Assembly: GCF_031180885.1 (NCBI RefSeq)
Contig: NZ_JAPSLK010000011.1
Span: 62,001 to 126,000, forward strand
DNA: 64,000 nucleotides
Origin: Saccharothrix sp.
Lineage (GTDB): Bacteria > Actinomycetota > Actinomycetes > Mycobacteriales > Pseudonocardiaceae
Direction of reading: 5' to 3'
The translations under genes and the position numbers were made by a program. The notes below the pieces were generated by a model. The model ran no database searches, was not told the origin of the DNA, and was given only the letters and a program-made list of their open reading frames with translations. Below are positions 24,551-33,591 of the stretch, piece after piece (the stretch's first letter is position 1; each line of letters opens with the position of its first letter).

Positions 24551-27241
24551 ATGAGTGAGACCCGGTCCGCGGGCGGCCGGCGCGGTGGTGTGGTGCCGCG
24601 TGAGGGGAAGCGTCACGGTGGGCGGTGGACGGTGTTCGCCGTGGTGATGGGAGCGGTGGCGCTTGGGAGTCCGTATCTGTTGTTCATGCGGGACGACGAC
24701 CCGGACGCGGCGAAGGTGGACGCTTCCGCCTACTACCAATTGGTCTCCGAGCACAACGGCAACGCGCTCGACGTGGCCGGGGCGGACACCGCGGACGGGG
24801 TGAGGATCCAGCAGGAGAAGCTCACCAAAGGCGCGGCCAGCCAGCAGTGGCGGGTGAAGCCGGTGGAAGAGGGCTTCTACCAGTTGGTCAACCACAACAG
24901 TGGGAAGGTGTTGGGGGTACGCCCTGCCGCCTCGCCGGCCAACGTGGAGCAGCAGTCGGACACCGGTGCCATCACCCAGCAGTGGAAGATCACCGACGCC
25001 GGTGACGGGTCGGTGAAGATCGTGTCGCGGAGCAGCGGCATGGTGCTGTGCGTCAACGACGGGTCCGACGGCCAGGCTGTCGTCCAGACCGCCGACCGGG
25101 ACAGTGCCGACCAGCGCTGGAAGTTGGCCAAGGCCGAAGTCGTCGCCACGCGCTCAAAGCCGGCCGTGGCGCAGCCGAAGCCCACCACCACCTCCGCCAC
25201 GCCCGCCCCGACAGCACCGGTCAAGTCCGGCCCCTACACCTGGCGGAACGTCCAGATCGCGGGTGGCGGCTTCGTCACCGGGTTCGTCTTCAACCCCACC
25301 CGCCAGGGCCTGCTGTACGCGCGCACCGACATGGGCGGCGCGTACCGGTGGGACGGCGCCACCAACAAGTGGATCCCGCTGACCGACTGGGTCCCCGACT
25401 GGAACATGCTCGGCATCGAGAGCATCGCGACCGACCCGGTCGACCCCGACCGCCTCTACCTCGCCACCGGCACCTACACCAACGACTGGGCGGGCAACGG
25501 CGCGATCCTGCGCTCCACCGACCAGGGCCGCACCTTCCAGCGCACCGACCTGCCCTTCAAGCTCGGCGCCAACGAGGACGGCCGCTCCATGGGCGAGCGC
25601 CTCGCGATCGACCCCGCCAACCCCGCCACGCTGTACCTGGGCACCCGCAAGAACGGCCTGTGGCGCAGCACCGACCACGGCGTGACGTGGAACCAGGTGA
25701 CCGGTTTCCCGGTCAAGGACGGCGCCGGCAGCGGCGTCGGCCTGTCCTTCGTGACCTTCGGGCCCGCCGGCAGCAAGACGATCTACGTGGGTGTCGCCGA
25801 CAAGACCACCTCCCTCTACCGCTCCACCGACGGCGGCGGCACCTGGCAGGCCATCCCCGGCCAGCCCACGGGGCAGTTGCCGCACCACGGCGTCCTGTCC
25901 GGTGACGGTTCGCTGTACGTGACCTACACCGACGCCCCCGGCCCGAACGGGGTGAAGGCCGGTTCGGTGTGGAAGTACAGCGGGTCCTGGAAGGACATCT
26001 CGCCGATCCCCGGCAACGGCTTCGGCTTCGCCGGGCTGGCGGTGGACCCGCAGCGCCCGTCCACGGTGATGGTCACGACGCTCGACCGCTGGTGGCCCTC
26101 GGACGAGTTGTTCCGCTCCACCGACGGCGGCGCGACCTGGAACGCCCTCGGGGACAAGGCCGTCCGGGACGCCTCCGCGGCACCGTACGTCGGCACCGGC
26201 ATCGGGCACTGGATGGGCGCGCTGGCCATTGACCCCTTCGACTCCGGGCACGTCCTCTACGGCACCGGATCGGGGCTCTGGGCCAGCAACGACGTCACCG
26301 CGGCCGACAGCGGCGGCCCGACGCACTGGACGGTCCCGGTGAAGGGACTGGAGGAGACCGCGGTCCTCGGCCTGGTCGCGCCGCCCGGCGGCAAGCTGAT
26401 CAGCGCGCTCGGCGACGTCGGCGGGTTCCGCCACGAGGACCTGGACCGGGTGCCGGCCGCCGCGATCTCCGGACCGCGCTTCACCAACACCACCGGCATC
26501 GACTTCGCGCAGGCCAAGCCCAACGTCGTGGTGCGCGTCGGCTACAGCAACGAAGAACGCGGCGCCTACTCCACCGATGGCGGGGCCACCTGGGAACCGT
26601 TCGCCGGTGCTCCGGTGAGCGCCGCGGGTGGTGGCTCGGTCGCGATCTCGGCGGACGGCACCACCGTGGTGTGGACCGCGTCGGGCCAGGTCCCGTACGC
26701 CTCCACGGACCAGGGCAAGACGTGGAAGGCGTCCACGGGTCTGCCCACGGGCACGGCCGTCGTGGCCGACCGCGCCACGCCGGGCACGTTCTACGCGCTC
26801 AGCGACGGCAAGTTGTTCGCCAGCACGGACGGAGGCCGCAGCTTCACCGCGCGCGCGAGTGGGCTCGGCGGGGGACGCCTCAAGGCGGCTCCGGGCAACG
26901 CGGGCGACCTGTGGATCGCGGACGGCGGCAGCCTGTCGCACTCCACCGATGGCGGGGCGAGCTTCCGGAAGCTGGACGGCGTGCAGCGGGCCGAGTCGGT
27001 CGGCTTCGGCAAGGCCGCCCCGGGCACCCGGTACCACGCGCTCTACCTCATCGGCACGGTCAACGGCGTCACCGGGATCTTCCGCTCCATTGACGGCGGC
27101 GCGGCCTGGGTGCGGATCAACGACGACCGGAACCAGTTCGGCGGGAGCGCGGCCGGCGTGATCACGGGGGACCTCGAGGTCTACGGCCGGGTCTACCTGG
27201 GCACCAACGGTCGGGGCGTGCTGTACGGTGACCCGTCCTGA
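24551..27241 (+). CDS. Membrane-anchored or secreted GH74-type xyloglucanase with N-terminal ricin lectin
   Basis: The 896-residue protein starts at ATG 24551 after AGGAG. A basic N-terminus and a hydrophobic helix (about residues 28-50) form a signal anchor or uncleaved signal. Residues about 57-200 are a ricin-type beta-trefoil with NSGKVLGV and QQW repeats; a Thr/Pro linker follows, then two seven-bladed propellers of GH74 (about 225-896). The first catalytic aspartate is expected in YARTDMGGAYRWD, the second in ALGDVGGFRHED; several STDGGxTW blade motifs are visible. GH74 enzymes cleave xyloglucan. It is separate from, and about 50 percent longer at the front than, the GH74 at 51939. Confidence 0.85.
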   Translation: MSETRSAGGRRGGVVPREGKRHGGRWTVFAVVMGAVALGSPYLLFMRDDDPDAAKVDASAYYQLVSEHNGNALDVAGADTADGVRIQQEKLTKGAASQQWRVKPVEEGFYQLVNHNSGKVLGVRPAASPANVEQQSDTGAITQQWKITDAGDGSVKIVSRSSGMVLCVNDGSDGQAVVQTADRDSADQRWKLAKAEVVATRSKPAVAQPKPTTTSATPAPTAPVKSGPYTWRNVQIAGGGFVTGFVFNPTRQGLLYARTDMGGAYRWDGATNKWIPLTDWVPDWNMLGIESIATDPVDPDRLYLATGTYTNDWAGNGAILRSTDQGRTFQRTDLPFKLGANEDGRSMGERLAIDPANPATLYLGTRKNGLWRSTDHGVTWNQVTGFPVKDGAGSGVGLSFVTFGPAGSKTIYVGVADKTTSLYRSTDGGGTWQAIPGQPTGQLPHHGVLSGDGSLYVTYTDAPGPNGVKAGSVWKYSGSWKDISPIPGNGFGFAGLAVDPQRPSTVMVTTLDRWWPSDELFRSTDGGATWNALGDKAVRDASAAPYVGTGIGHWMGALAIDPFDSGHVLYGTGSGLWASNDVTAADSGGPTHWTVPVKGLEETAVLGLVAPPGGKLISALGDVGGFRHEDLDRVPAAAISGPRFTNTTGIDFAQAKPNVVVRVGYSNEERGAYSTDGGATWEPFAGAPVSAAGGGSVAISADGTTVVWTASGQVPYASTDQGKTWKASTGLPTGTAVVADRATPGTFYALSDGKLFASTDGGRSFTARASGLGGGRLKAAPGNAGDLWIADGGSLSHSTDGGASFRKLDGVQRAESVGFGKAAPGTRYHALYLIGTVNGVTGIFRSIDGGAAWVRINDDRNQFGGSAAGVITGDLEVYGRVYLGTNGRGVLYGDPS

Positions 27242-27276
27242 CCACTCGGAGCACGCGGAAAGGACAGCCGGCGGAC

Positions 27277-27807
27277 ATGCTCGCTGATGACACGTCGGCG
27301 GAGTTCCACGCGTTCTTCGACCGGCACTACGCCGAGCTGTCGCGGCTGTCCTACCTGCTGACCGGCGAGGCGGACGCGGCCGACGACCTGGCCGCGGACG
27401 CCCTGGTCGCCCTGTGGCAGCGCTGGGACCGGCTGCGCGACGCCGAGCACCCGCTGGCCTACGCCCGCGGGGTGGTCGCGAACCTGGCCCGGGAACGCAT
27501 CCGCAGCGCGACCCGCGAGCGCCGCCGGATCGCGTTGTTCTGGTCGCACCGGCCGCAGCAGGCGCACGGCCCGGACGTCGCCGCCGTGGTGGACGTCCGG
27601 GCCGCCCTGGACCGGTTGCCGTTCCGCAAGCGGGCCTGCGTGGTGCTCCGGCACGCCTTCGACCTGTCGGAGAAGGACACCGCGCTGGCGCTGGGCATCT
27701 CGGTCGGCGCGGTGAAGAGCCAGACCTCGAAGGGGCTGGCGGAGTTGGAACGCCTGCTCGGTGCGCGAGCGGCGCAGGACGTGGCGGCGGGGAGGGGGAT
27801 CCGGTGA
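27277..27807 (+). CDS. SigE-family ECF RNA polymerase sigma factor
   Basis: The 176-residue protein has region 2 (FFDRHYAELSRLSYLLTGEADAADDLAADALVALWQRW) and region 4 (LDRLPFRKRACVVLRHAFDLSEKDTALALGISVGAVKSQ), without regions 1 or 3, as in the SigE-like ECF class of actinomycetes. ATG 27277 lies 35 bases after the GH74 stop. Its own stop overlaps the next gene, which encodes a membrane protein with an N-terminal cytoplasmic segment, the usual arrangement for a sigma factor and its controller. Confidence 0.85.
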   Translation: MLADDTSAEFHAFFDRHYAELSRLSYLLTGEADAADDLAADALVALWQRWDRLRDAEHPLAYARGVVANLARERIRSATRERRRIALFWSHRPQQAHGPDVAAVVDVRAALDRLPFRKRACVVLRHAFDLSEKDTALALGISVGAVKSQTSKGLAELERLLGARAAQDVAAGRGIR

Positions 27808-28559
27808 ACGACGAGATCAGCAGGCGGTTGCGCGAGGCCGCCGAGGCCCACCAGCCCGATCGCGGCCGGATGCTGGCCCGCGTGCAGCGCGGCCTGGCCG
27901 GCGCCACCGTCCGCCGGACCCCGGGCATCGCGCGGTCGTGGCCGCGGGTGGCGTTCGCGGGCGTCGCGGCGGCGGGTGCCCTGGCGATCGCCGGCGTGGC
28001 CGTCGCCGCGATCGTCGTCGCGCCGGAGCGCCCGGACACCGCGATCAGCGCCACCACCCCGGCCCCGAGCACGACCACCCGCACCACCGAGGCCCCGACC
28101 CCGCCGCAACAGGGTCAACCGGAGCACACCGCGAGCCGTTCGAGCGACCCGACCCCGACCTCACCCGAGAACCGGGCGTCGGACGGGCCGCTGGCGGCGG
28201 AGGGGTCGATCGACCCGCACAGCCACGCCTACTGGAGCCAGAGCCGGCTGATCCTCAAGACCACCCAGCCGCTCACGGCGCTCACCGTGGAACTGCGCAT
28301 CAGCCAGACCGGCGGCGTGCAGACCACGGGCCAGTGGCAGACCGGTCCCGCCGACGACTTCACCATCACCGTCCAGGAGGTCGACGGCACGCTGGTCTAC
28401 CGCTGGGTCCTCAAGCCGGACCGCACGGTGCCGGCCGGAGAACACGCGTTCGCCGCCCAGTACAACCACCAGAGCGGTCCCCGTGACGCCCACGCCGACC
28501 GCTACGAAGCGCAATCCGGCACCCACACGGTCCGGGGCACCTTCACGGCCGTGAAGTGA
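27804..28559 (+). CDS. Membrane protein co-transcribed with ECF sigma factor (possible anti-sigma)
   Basis: The 251-residue product (GTG 27804, overlapping the sigma stop) has about 45 cytoplasmic residues, one membrane helix (VAFAGVAAAGALAIAGVAVAAIVV), a Thr/Pro-rich linker and an extracytoplasmic beta-rich domain (SHAYWSQSRLILKT to the C-terminus). No zinc-binding anti-sigma motif (HxxxCxxC) is present. The layout fits a signal-sensing controller of the sigma factor, but the family is not recognised. It converges with the following minus-strand operon with only six bases between stops. Confidence 0.6.
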   Translation: MNDEISRRLREAAEAHQPDRGRMLARVQRGLAGATVRRTPGIARSWPRVAFAGVAAAGALAIAGVAVAAIVVAPERPDTAISATTPAPSTTTRTTEAPTPPQQGQPEHTASRSSDPTPTSPENRASDGPLAAEGSIDPHSHAYWSQSRLILKTTQPLTALTVELRISQTGGVQTTGQWQTGPADDFTITVQEVDGTLVYRWVLKPDRTVPAGEHAFAAQYNHQSGPRDAHADRYEAQSGTHTVRGTFTAVK

Positions 28560-28565
28560 GGGTCC

Positions 28566-28808
28566 TCAGCGCCGGGCGGGGTCCTCGAAGATGACGTGCT
28601 GTGTGGGTGAGGCGTCGCTGAGTGCCCACAGGGCGATGCCGTTGGCCGTCACGACCACGGCGGAGGCGAGGACGGCGACCACGAGCCGGCGGCGGCGTTC
28701 CTTGCGCCGCCACCGGGCGCGGACCTGGCGGTAGGCGTCGGGGGAGGTGGTGACCTCGTCGGCCGCGGACCGCAGCGCGTCCGCGAGCCGCTGTTCGCTA
28801 TTGCCCAC
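28566..28808 (-). CDS. Small single-span membrane protein downstream of sigma factor
   Basis: This 80-residue protein has a helical N-terminus (QRLADALRSAADEV), a basic segment RARWRRKERRRR and one membrane helix (LVVAVLASAVVVTANGIALWAL). GTG 28808 lies inside the last codons of the sigma gene (11-base overlap), so the two are coupled. It resembles small anti-sigma-like membrane partners of SigE-class factors, but carries no zinc motif. Role is inferred from context. Confidence 0.6.
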   Translation of the reverse strand: MGNSEQRLADALRSAADEVTTSPDAYRQVRARWRRKERRRRLVVAVLASAVVVTANGIALWALSDASPTQHVIFEDPARR

Positions 28809-29343
28809 CGTCGGCCTCCAGCACCGCGCCCAGCTTCGCCATGCCCCGCGCGGTGTGGGCCTTCACCGCGCCGGCGCTGATCCCCATCGCCTCGGCGATC
28901 TCCGCCTCCTTCAGCCCGAGCCAGTACCGCAGCACGAGCGCTTCCCGCTGGCGGGCGGGCAGCTCGCGCAGCGCGTCGAGCAGAGCGCGCTGGTCGTCCC
29001 GGACCAGGGCCTGCGCCTCGGCCGAGTCGACGTCCTCGCGCACCCACTCCACGTGCTTGCGCACCACCTGGAGGTGGCGCACCCGCATGCGGACCAGGTT
29101 CACGATGACCGCTCGCAAGTAGGGTAGCGCCGCTTGCGTCGAACGGAGCTTGCGCCAGTTGCGATGGAGCTCGCAGAACGCGTCCGCGACCACGTCCTCC
29201 GCCTCGGACTCCGCGCCCAGCAGCGTGGCCAGCCGGACCAGCTCCAGGTGGTGGCGGTGGAACACGTCGGACAGCGCGGCCTCCCGGTCGGCGTCGCGCG
29301 CCGCCAGGGTCTCCACGGTGTCGGGTTCGCGCTGGTCAGCCAC
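28798..29343 (-). CDS. Second SigE-family ECF sigma factor
   Basis: The 181-residue protein has region 2 (VFHRHHLELVRLATLLGAESEAEDVVADAFCELHRNW) and region 4 (LRELPARQREALVLRYWLGLKEAEIAEAMGISAGAVKAH). GTG 29343 overlaps the sodium symporter stop by eight bases and the stop overlaps the following membrane gene, giving a three-gene unit of symporter, sigma factor and membrane partner. It is not a duplicate of the sigma factor at 27277; the two differ across most of their length. Confidence 0.85.
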   Translation of the reverse strand: MADQREPDTVETLAARDADREAALSDVFHRHHLELVRLATLLGAESEAEDVVADAFCELHRNWRKLRSTQAALPYLRAVIVNLVRMRVRHLQVVRKHVEWVREDVDSAEAQALVRDDQRALLDALRELPARQREALVLRYWLGLKEAEIAEAMGISAGAVKAHTARGMAKLGAVLEADGGQ

Positions 29344-30820
29344 TGCGGCGGACCCCGTCGACCAGGGCGCTGACCGCGACCGCGACGACCAGGTTGGCGG
29401 CCAGCGCGACCACCGCCGCGTACACCTGGAAGCCGCCGATCACCACCACGGCCGAGAACCCGCCGGAGGTCACCAGCAGCGTGCCCGACAGCATCCCCAC
29501 CGCCCACCCGGCGAGCAGGCCGGGCGCGGACAGCAGCCGGGTCACCGGCCCGAGCGCCACCGCCGCGAACGTTTGCAGCACCCACACCCCGCCCAGCAGT
29601 TGGAGGTTGATCGTGTCCTGCGCGGGCAGCAGCACCGCGAAGCTCAGCGCGCCGAACTTGACCAGCAGCGACACCACCCGGGCGATCCCGTTCTGGGCCT
29701 TCGGGGTGGTGTTCGGGTTGACGTACTCGACGTAGACGTTGCGGGTGAACAGCATGGCCGCCGCGACGGACATGATCGACGCCGGCACCAGCGCCCCGAT
29801 CGCCAGGGCGCCGAACACCAGCCCGGCCGCCCACCCCGGCATCAGCCGCTCGACCAGCATCGGCACGGCCAGTTCGGCCCGGCCCTGCCCGGTCACGATC
29901 CCCATCCCGTGCGCGGCCACGCCGAGCAGCGCGAACAAGCCGAGCACCGCGGTCCACCCGAGCAGCGCCATCGAGTTGCGCCGCAGCACCTGCTCGCCGC
30001 GCGCGGCGAACGCGGCGGTCAGCACGTGCGGGTACACCAGCAGCGCCAGCGCCGACCCGACCGCGAGGCTCACGTACGCGCTGGACAGGCCCGGGTCGAG
30101 GTGGGTGGTGACGACACCGCCGTCCACGCCCGCCACGACACCACCGGCCCGCCGCTCGGCCTCCCCGAACACGTCGCCCAGGTTGCCCAGCAGCACCATG
30201 ACGACGACGATCGCCACGAAGATCAGCACGCCCTTGAGGAACGCGATCACCGCCGCCGCGCGGATGCCGTTGCGGTAGGTCGCGATCGCCAGCACCGCGA
30301 ACACCAGCGTCAGCAGCAGGTCGCCGACCACGCCCGCCGGGTAGACGCCGAGCACGACGAGCACCGTGCGGATGCCGAGCAGCTGGAGCGCCACGTACGG
30401 CATCGTGACCAGGATGCCGGTCAGCGCGACCGCCAGCGCGAGCCCGGGGGAGTCGTACCGCACGCGGACCACGTCGGCGATCGTCACCGCGCCCACGTCC
30501 CGCGCCTCCCGCCACAGCTTCGGCAGCAGCCAGAACGCCAGCGGGTAGACGATGACCGTGTAGGGCAGCGCGAAGAACCCGATGGCGCCCTGCGCGTAGA
30601 CCACGCCGGGCACCGCCAGGAACGTGTAGGCGGTGTAGATCGTGCCGCCCATCAGGAACCACGTCGTGACCGTGCCGAACCGGCGGCCGGCCACCGCCCA
30701 CTCCGTGGGAGTGGGCAGCACGTCGGCGCGGCGGAACCGGCGGGCGGTCACGGCCAGTGCCGAGGCCAGCACGAGGACGGCCGCGAAGGACAGCAGCGCG
30801 GGCACGTCGAGTCCGGTCAC
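29336..30820 (-). CDS. Sodium:solute symporter family transporter
   Basis: The 494-residue protein has about thirteen hydrophobic helices and SSS-family patterns (AGRRFGTVTTWFLMGGTIYTAYTFLAVPG near residue 45, and the central APLS-like ALVPASIMSVAAAMLFTRNVY). It resembles monocarboxylate/acetate symporters (MctC-like) rather than sugar symporters, though substrate is not certain. GTG 30820 follows GGAGG. The small DUF3311 gene often placed before such symporters is absent. Co-transcription with the sigma factor and proximity to the pyruvate/peptide transporter CstA suggests a carbon-starvation context. Confidence 0.8.
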   Translation of the reverse strand: MTGLDVPALLSFAAVLVLASALAVTARRFRRADVLPTPTEWAVAGRRFGTVTTWFLMGGTIYTAYTFLAVPGVVYAQGAIGFFALPYTVIVYPLAFWLLPKLWREARDVGAVTIADVVRVRYDSPGLALAVALTGILVTMPYVALQLLGIRTVLVVLGVYPAGVVGDLLLTLVFAVLAIATYRNGIRAAAVIAFLKGVLIFVAIVVVMVLLGNLGDVFGEAERRAGGVVAGVDGGVVTTHLDPGLSSAYVSLAVGSALALLVYPHVLTAAFAARGEQVLRRNSMALLGWTAVLGLFALLGVAAHGMGIVTGQGRAELAVPMLVERLMPGWAAGLVFGALAIGALVPASIMSVAAAMLFTRNVYVEYVNPNTTPKAQNGIARVVSLLVKFGALSFAVLLPAQDTINLQLLGGVWVLQTFAAVALGPVTRLLSAPGLLAGWAVGMLSGTLLVTSGGFSAVVVIGGFQVYAAVVALAANLVVAVAVSALVDGVRRSG

Positions 30821-30980
30821 AGCCGATCCTCCGGGGTCGCACGGCGCACGCGCCGAAACATACGCGACACGAATTTCGGCATGTGTGTAAACCGAACGAT
30901 CCGGCTGCGCAACTCATGGGTGACGCAGGCCCACGAGCAGGAGGTGCGACGGTGCACCAGGCAGTACCCCGGCGGGTGGT

Positions 30981-31313
30981 GTGGTGACCTTCCGACTGGA
31001 CACCTTGGCGCGCAACGCACTGCGCCCGGACGAGGTGGTGCTCGTCGACTGGCACGTGACCGGCTTGTGCTGCGCCGACTCCGGTGAGTTCTCGGTGCGC
31101 GCGCTGCGCCGGACCCGCCTGCCCGCCCGGGCGCGCCCCCTCGACGCCACCCCGTCCGGCGCCGTCTACGCCCACCCGACCGCCGCCGCCCACCTGGCCG
31201 GCCGCGACGTCGCGGTGAGCTGCCGACGGGTCGGCCCGATCCGCTGGTTCACCACCGACCTCCCACCCGACGCCGGCCTGCGCGCCTGCATGGGCCGACT
31301 ACCACCCGCCTAG
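30981..31313 (+). CDS. Hypothetical protein upstream of cstA
   Basis: A 110-residue frame starts at GTG 30981 or the adjacent GTG 30984. The sequence VTFRLDTLARNALRPDEVVLVDWHVTGLCCADSGEFSVR contains a Cys-Cys pair and a further cysteine late in the chain (LRACMGRL). No domain is recognised and no signal peptide is present. It is followed by a hairpin at 31334-31358 and then cstA. Codon use is typical for the region, so it is probably real. Confidence 0.5.
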   Translation: MVTFRLDTLARNALRPDEVVLVDWHVTGLCCADSGEFSVRALRRTRLPARARPLDATPSGAVYAHPTAAAHLAGRDVAVSCRRVGPIRWFTTDLPPDAGLRACMGRLPPA

Positions 31314-31333
31314 AAGTTCCCCTTCCCAGTCGA

Positions 31334-31358
31334 CCGACTGTCGCTTGTGGACAGTCGG
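31334..31358 (+). terminator. Hairpin between the hypothetical gene and cstA
   Basis: CCGACTGTC (31334-31342) and GACAGTCGG (31350-31358) form a perfect nine-base stem with a seven-base loop. It may terminate the upstream gene or act in the cstA leader, 42 bases before the start. No T-run follows. Confidence 0.5.
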
Positions 31359-31400
31359 CGTAATGCCGCACGCCCTTTTCCGTCCCGTTGAAGGAGATCC

Positions 31401-33467
31401 ATGAACGTGAAGAAGATCGCGGTGTGGACCGCGGTCGCGCTCGTCGGCGCCCTCGCCTGGGCGGTGCTGGCGCTGTCCCGAGGCGAGGAGGTGTCCGCGG
31501 TCTGGCTGGTCGCCGCGGCGCTGGGCTCCTACGCGATCGCCTACCGCTTCTACGCCCGGTTCATCGCGCGGCGCGTGCTCCGCGTGGACGACACCCGCGC
31601 CACGCCCGCCGAACGGCTGGACGACGGCGTCGACTACCAGCCCACCGACAAGCGGGTCCTCTTCGGACACCACTTCGCCGCGATCGCCGGCGCCGGACCG
31701 CTGGTCGGCCCGGTGCTGGCCGCGCAGATGGGCTACCTGCCCGGCACGATCTGGATCATCGTCGGCGTGATCTTCGCGGGCGCCGTGCAGGACATGGTGA
31801 CGATGTTCTTCTCGATGCGGCGCGACGGCAAGAGCCTGGGCCAGATGGCCCGCGACGAGATCGGCCCGGTCGGCGGGGCGGCGGCGCTGGTCGGCGTGTT
31901 CGCGATCATGATCATCCTGCTGGCGGTGCTGGCGCTGGTCGTGGTGAACGCGCTGGCGAAGTCGCCGTGGGGCACGTTCTCCATCGCGATGACCATCCCG
32001 ATCGCGTTCTTCATGGGCTTCTACCTGCGCGTGCTGCGGCCGGGCCGGGTGGCCGAGACGTCCGTGATCGGGGTCGTGCTGCTGCTGGTCGCGATCGTGG
32101 CGGGCGGCTGGGTGCAGACGTCGAGCTGGGCGGCGTTCTTCACGTTGGAGCCCCGGACGCTCGTGCTGTGGCTGGTCGGCTACGGGTTCCTCGCCTCGGT
32201 GCTGCCGGTGTGGATGCTGCTCGCGCCGCGCGACTACCTGTCGACGTTCATGAAGGTGGGCACGATCGTGCTGCTCGCGGTCGGCGTGCTGGTGACGACG
32301 CCGGTGCTCAAGACGCCGGCGTTCACGGACTTCGCGTTCAGCGGCACCGGGCCGGTGTTCGCCGGGTCGCTGTTCCCGTTCGTGTTCATCACGATCGCGT
32401 GCGGCGCGCTGTCCGGGTTCCACTCGTTGGTCGCCTCCGGCACGACGCCGAAGATGATCCAGAAGGAGTCGCAGGTCCGGCTCATCGGGTACGGGGCGAT
32501 GCTCGCCGAGTCGTTCGTCGCCGTGATGGCCCTGATCGCGGCGTGCCTGCTCGACCCGGGCCTGTACTTCGCGATGAACTCCCCGGCCGGGGTCGTCGGC
32601 ACGACGGTGCAGTCGGCGTCGGCGGCCGTGACGCAAATGGGGTTCACGATCACGCCCGAGCAGTTGCAGGCCGCGGCGGCGGCCGTGCAGGAGTCGACCC
32701 TGGTCGCCCGGACCGGTGGCGCGCCGACGTTCGCCGTGGGCATGTCGGAGATCTTCTCCGGCATGATCGGCGGGGACGCGATGAAGGCGTTCTGGTACCA
32801 CTTCGCGATCATGTTCGAGGCCCTGTTCATCCTGACCACGGTCGACGCGGGCACGCGGGTCGGCCGGTTCATGCTCCAGGACGCGCTGGGCAACGTGTGG
32901 AAGCCGTTCGCCCGGGTGTCGTGGCGGCCGGGTCTGTGGATCACCAGCGCGCTGGTCGTGCTGGCGTGGGGGTACTTCCTGTACGCGGGTGTGAGTGACC
33001 CGTTGGGCGGCATCAACCAGCTGTTCCCGTTGTTCGGGATCGCCAACCAGTTGCTGGCGGCCATCGCGTTGACCGTGTGCACGACCTTGCTGATCAAGAG
33101 CGGTCGGCTGAAGTGGGTGTGGGTGACCGCGGTGCCGTTGGCGTGGGACGTGGCGGTGACGTTGACGGCGAGCTGGCAGAAGGTGTTCAGCGCGGACCCG
33201 AAGCTCGGGTTCTTCGCCCAGCGCGAGAAGTACGCCTCGGCGTTGGAGAGTGGTCAGGTGCTGGCGCCGGCGAAGAACGCGGACCAGATGCAGTCGATCG
33301 TCACCAATTCCACTGTGGACGGTGTGCTGGCGGCCGTTTTCGCGTTGTTGGTGATCGTGGTGCTGGTGGACGCGATGCGTGTGTGGGTGCGCACGATTCG
33401 TGGTGGTGAGGTTTCGAGCACCGAGGTCCCCTACGTGGCTTCGGAGCTGGTGCCGTCCGTGCGGTGA
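31401..33467 (+). CDS. cstA: CstA-family carbon starvation transporter
   Basis: The 688-residue protein has sixteen or more membrane helices and typical CstA signatures (GHHFAAIAGAGPLVGPVLAAQMGYLPG near residue 90, FVFITIACGALSGFHSLVASGTTPKM near 330, and EALFILTTVDAGTRVGRFMLQD near 475). CstA proteins import pyruvate and/or peptides under carbon limitation. ATG 31401 follows AAGGAG. The small YbdD-type partner gene is not found downstream. Length agrees with the family. Confidence 0.9.
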   Translation: MNVKKIAVWTAVALVGALAWAVLALSRGEEVSAVWLVAAALGSYAIAYRFYARFIARRVLRVDDTRATPAERLDDGVDYQPTDKRVLFGHHFAAIAGAGPLVGPVLAAQMGYLPGTIWIIVGVIFAGAVQDMVTMFFSMRRDGKSLGQMARDEIGPVGGAAALVGVFAIMIILLAVLALVVVNALAKSPWGTFSIAMTIPIAFFMGFYLRVLRPGRVAETSVIGVVLLLVAIVAGGWVQTSSWAAFFTLEPRTLVLWLVGYGFLASVLPVWMLLAPRDYLSTFMKVGTIVLLAVGVLVTTPVLKTPAFTDFAFSGTGPVFAGSLFPFVFITIACGALSGFHSLVASGTTPKMIQKESQVRLIGYGAMLAESFVAVMALIAACLLDPGLYFAMNSPAGVVGTTVQSASAAVTQMGFTITPEQLQAAAAAVQESTLVARTGGAPTFAVGMSEIFSGMIGGDAMKAFWYHFAIMFEALFILTTVDAGTRVGRFMLQDALGNVWKPFARVSWRPGLWITSALVVLAWGYFLYAGVSDPLGGINQLFPLFGIANQLLAAIALTVCTTLLIKSGRLKWVWVTAVPLAWDVAVTLTASWQKVFSADPKLGFFAQREKYASALESGQVLAPAKNADQMQSIVTNSTVDGVLAAVFALLVIVVLVDAMRVWVRTIRGGEVSSTEVPYVASELVPSVR

Positions 33468-33482
33468 GGTCTGGGCCTGGGT

Positions 33483-33515
33483 CGCGCCGGTGGCAACCAC
33501 GGGTTCGCCGGCGCG
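33483..33515 (+). terminator. Hairpin terminator after cstA
   Basis: CGCGCCGG (33483-33490) and CCGGCGCG (33508-33515) pair perfectly across a 17-base loop that itself contains TGG/CCA pairing. It starts 15 bases after the cstA stop. Confidence 0.5.
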
Positions 33516-33591
33516 TCCTTGGTGGTGAGGGCTTCTTCGAACCTGACGTCTCCGGCGACGTCCCGCCGGACCGGTCGAAGGAGGCGTCGCC

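Noticed and set aside
25154-28087. 977-residue minus-strand open frame across GH74 and sigma genes
   Set aside because: Antisense shadow of three well-supported plus-strand genes.
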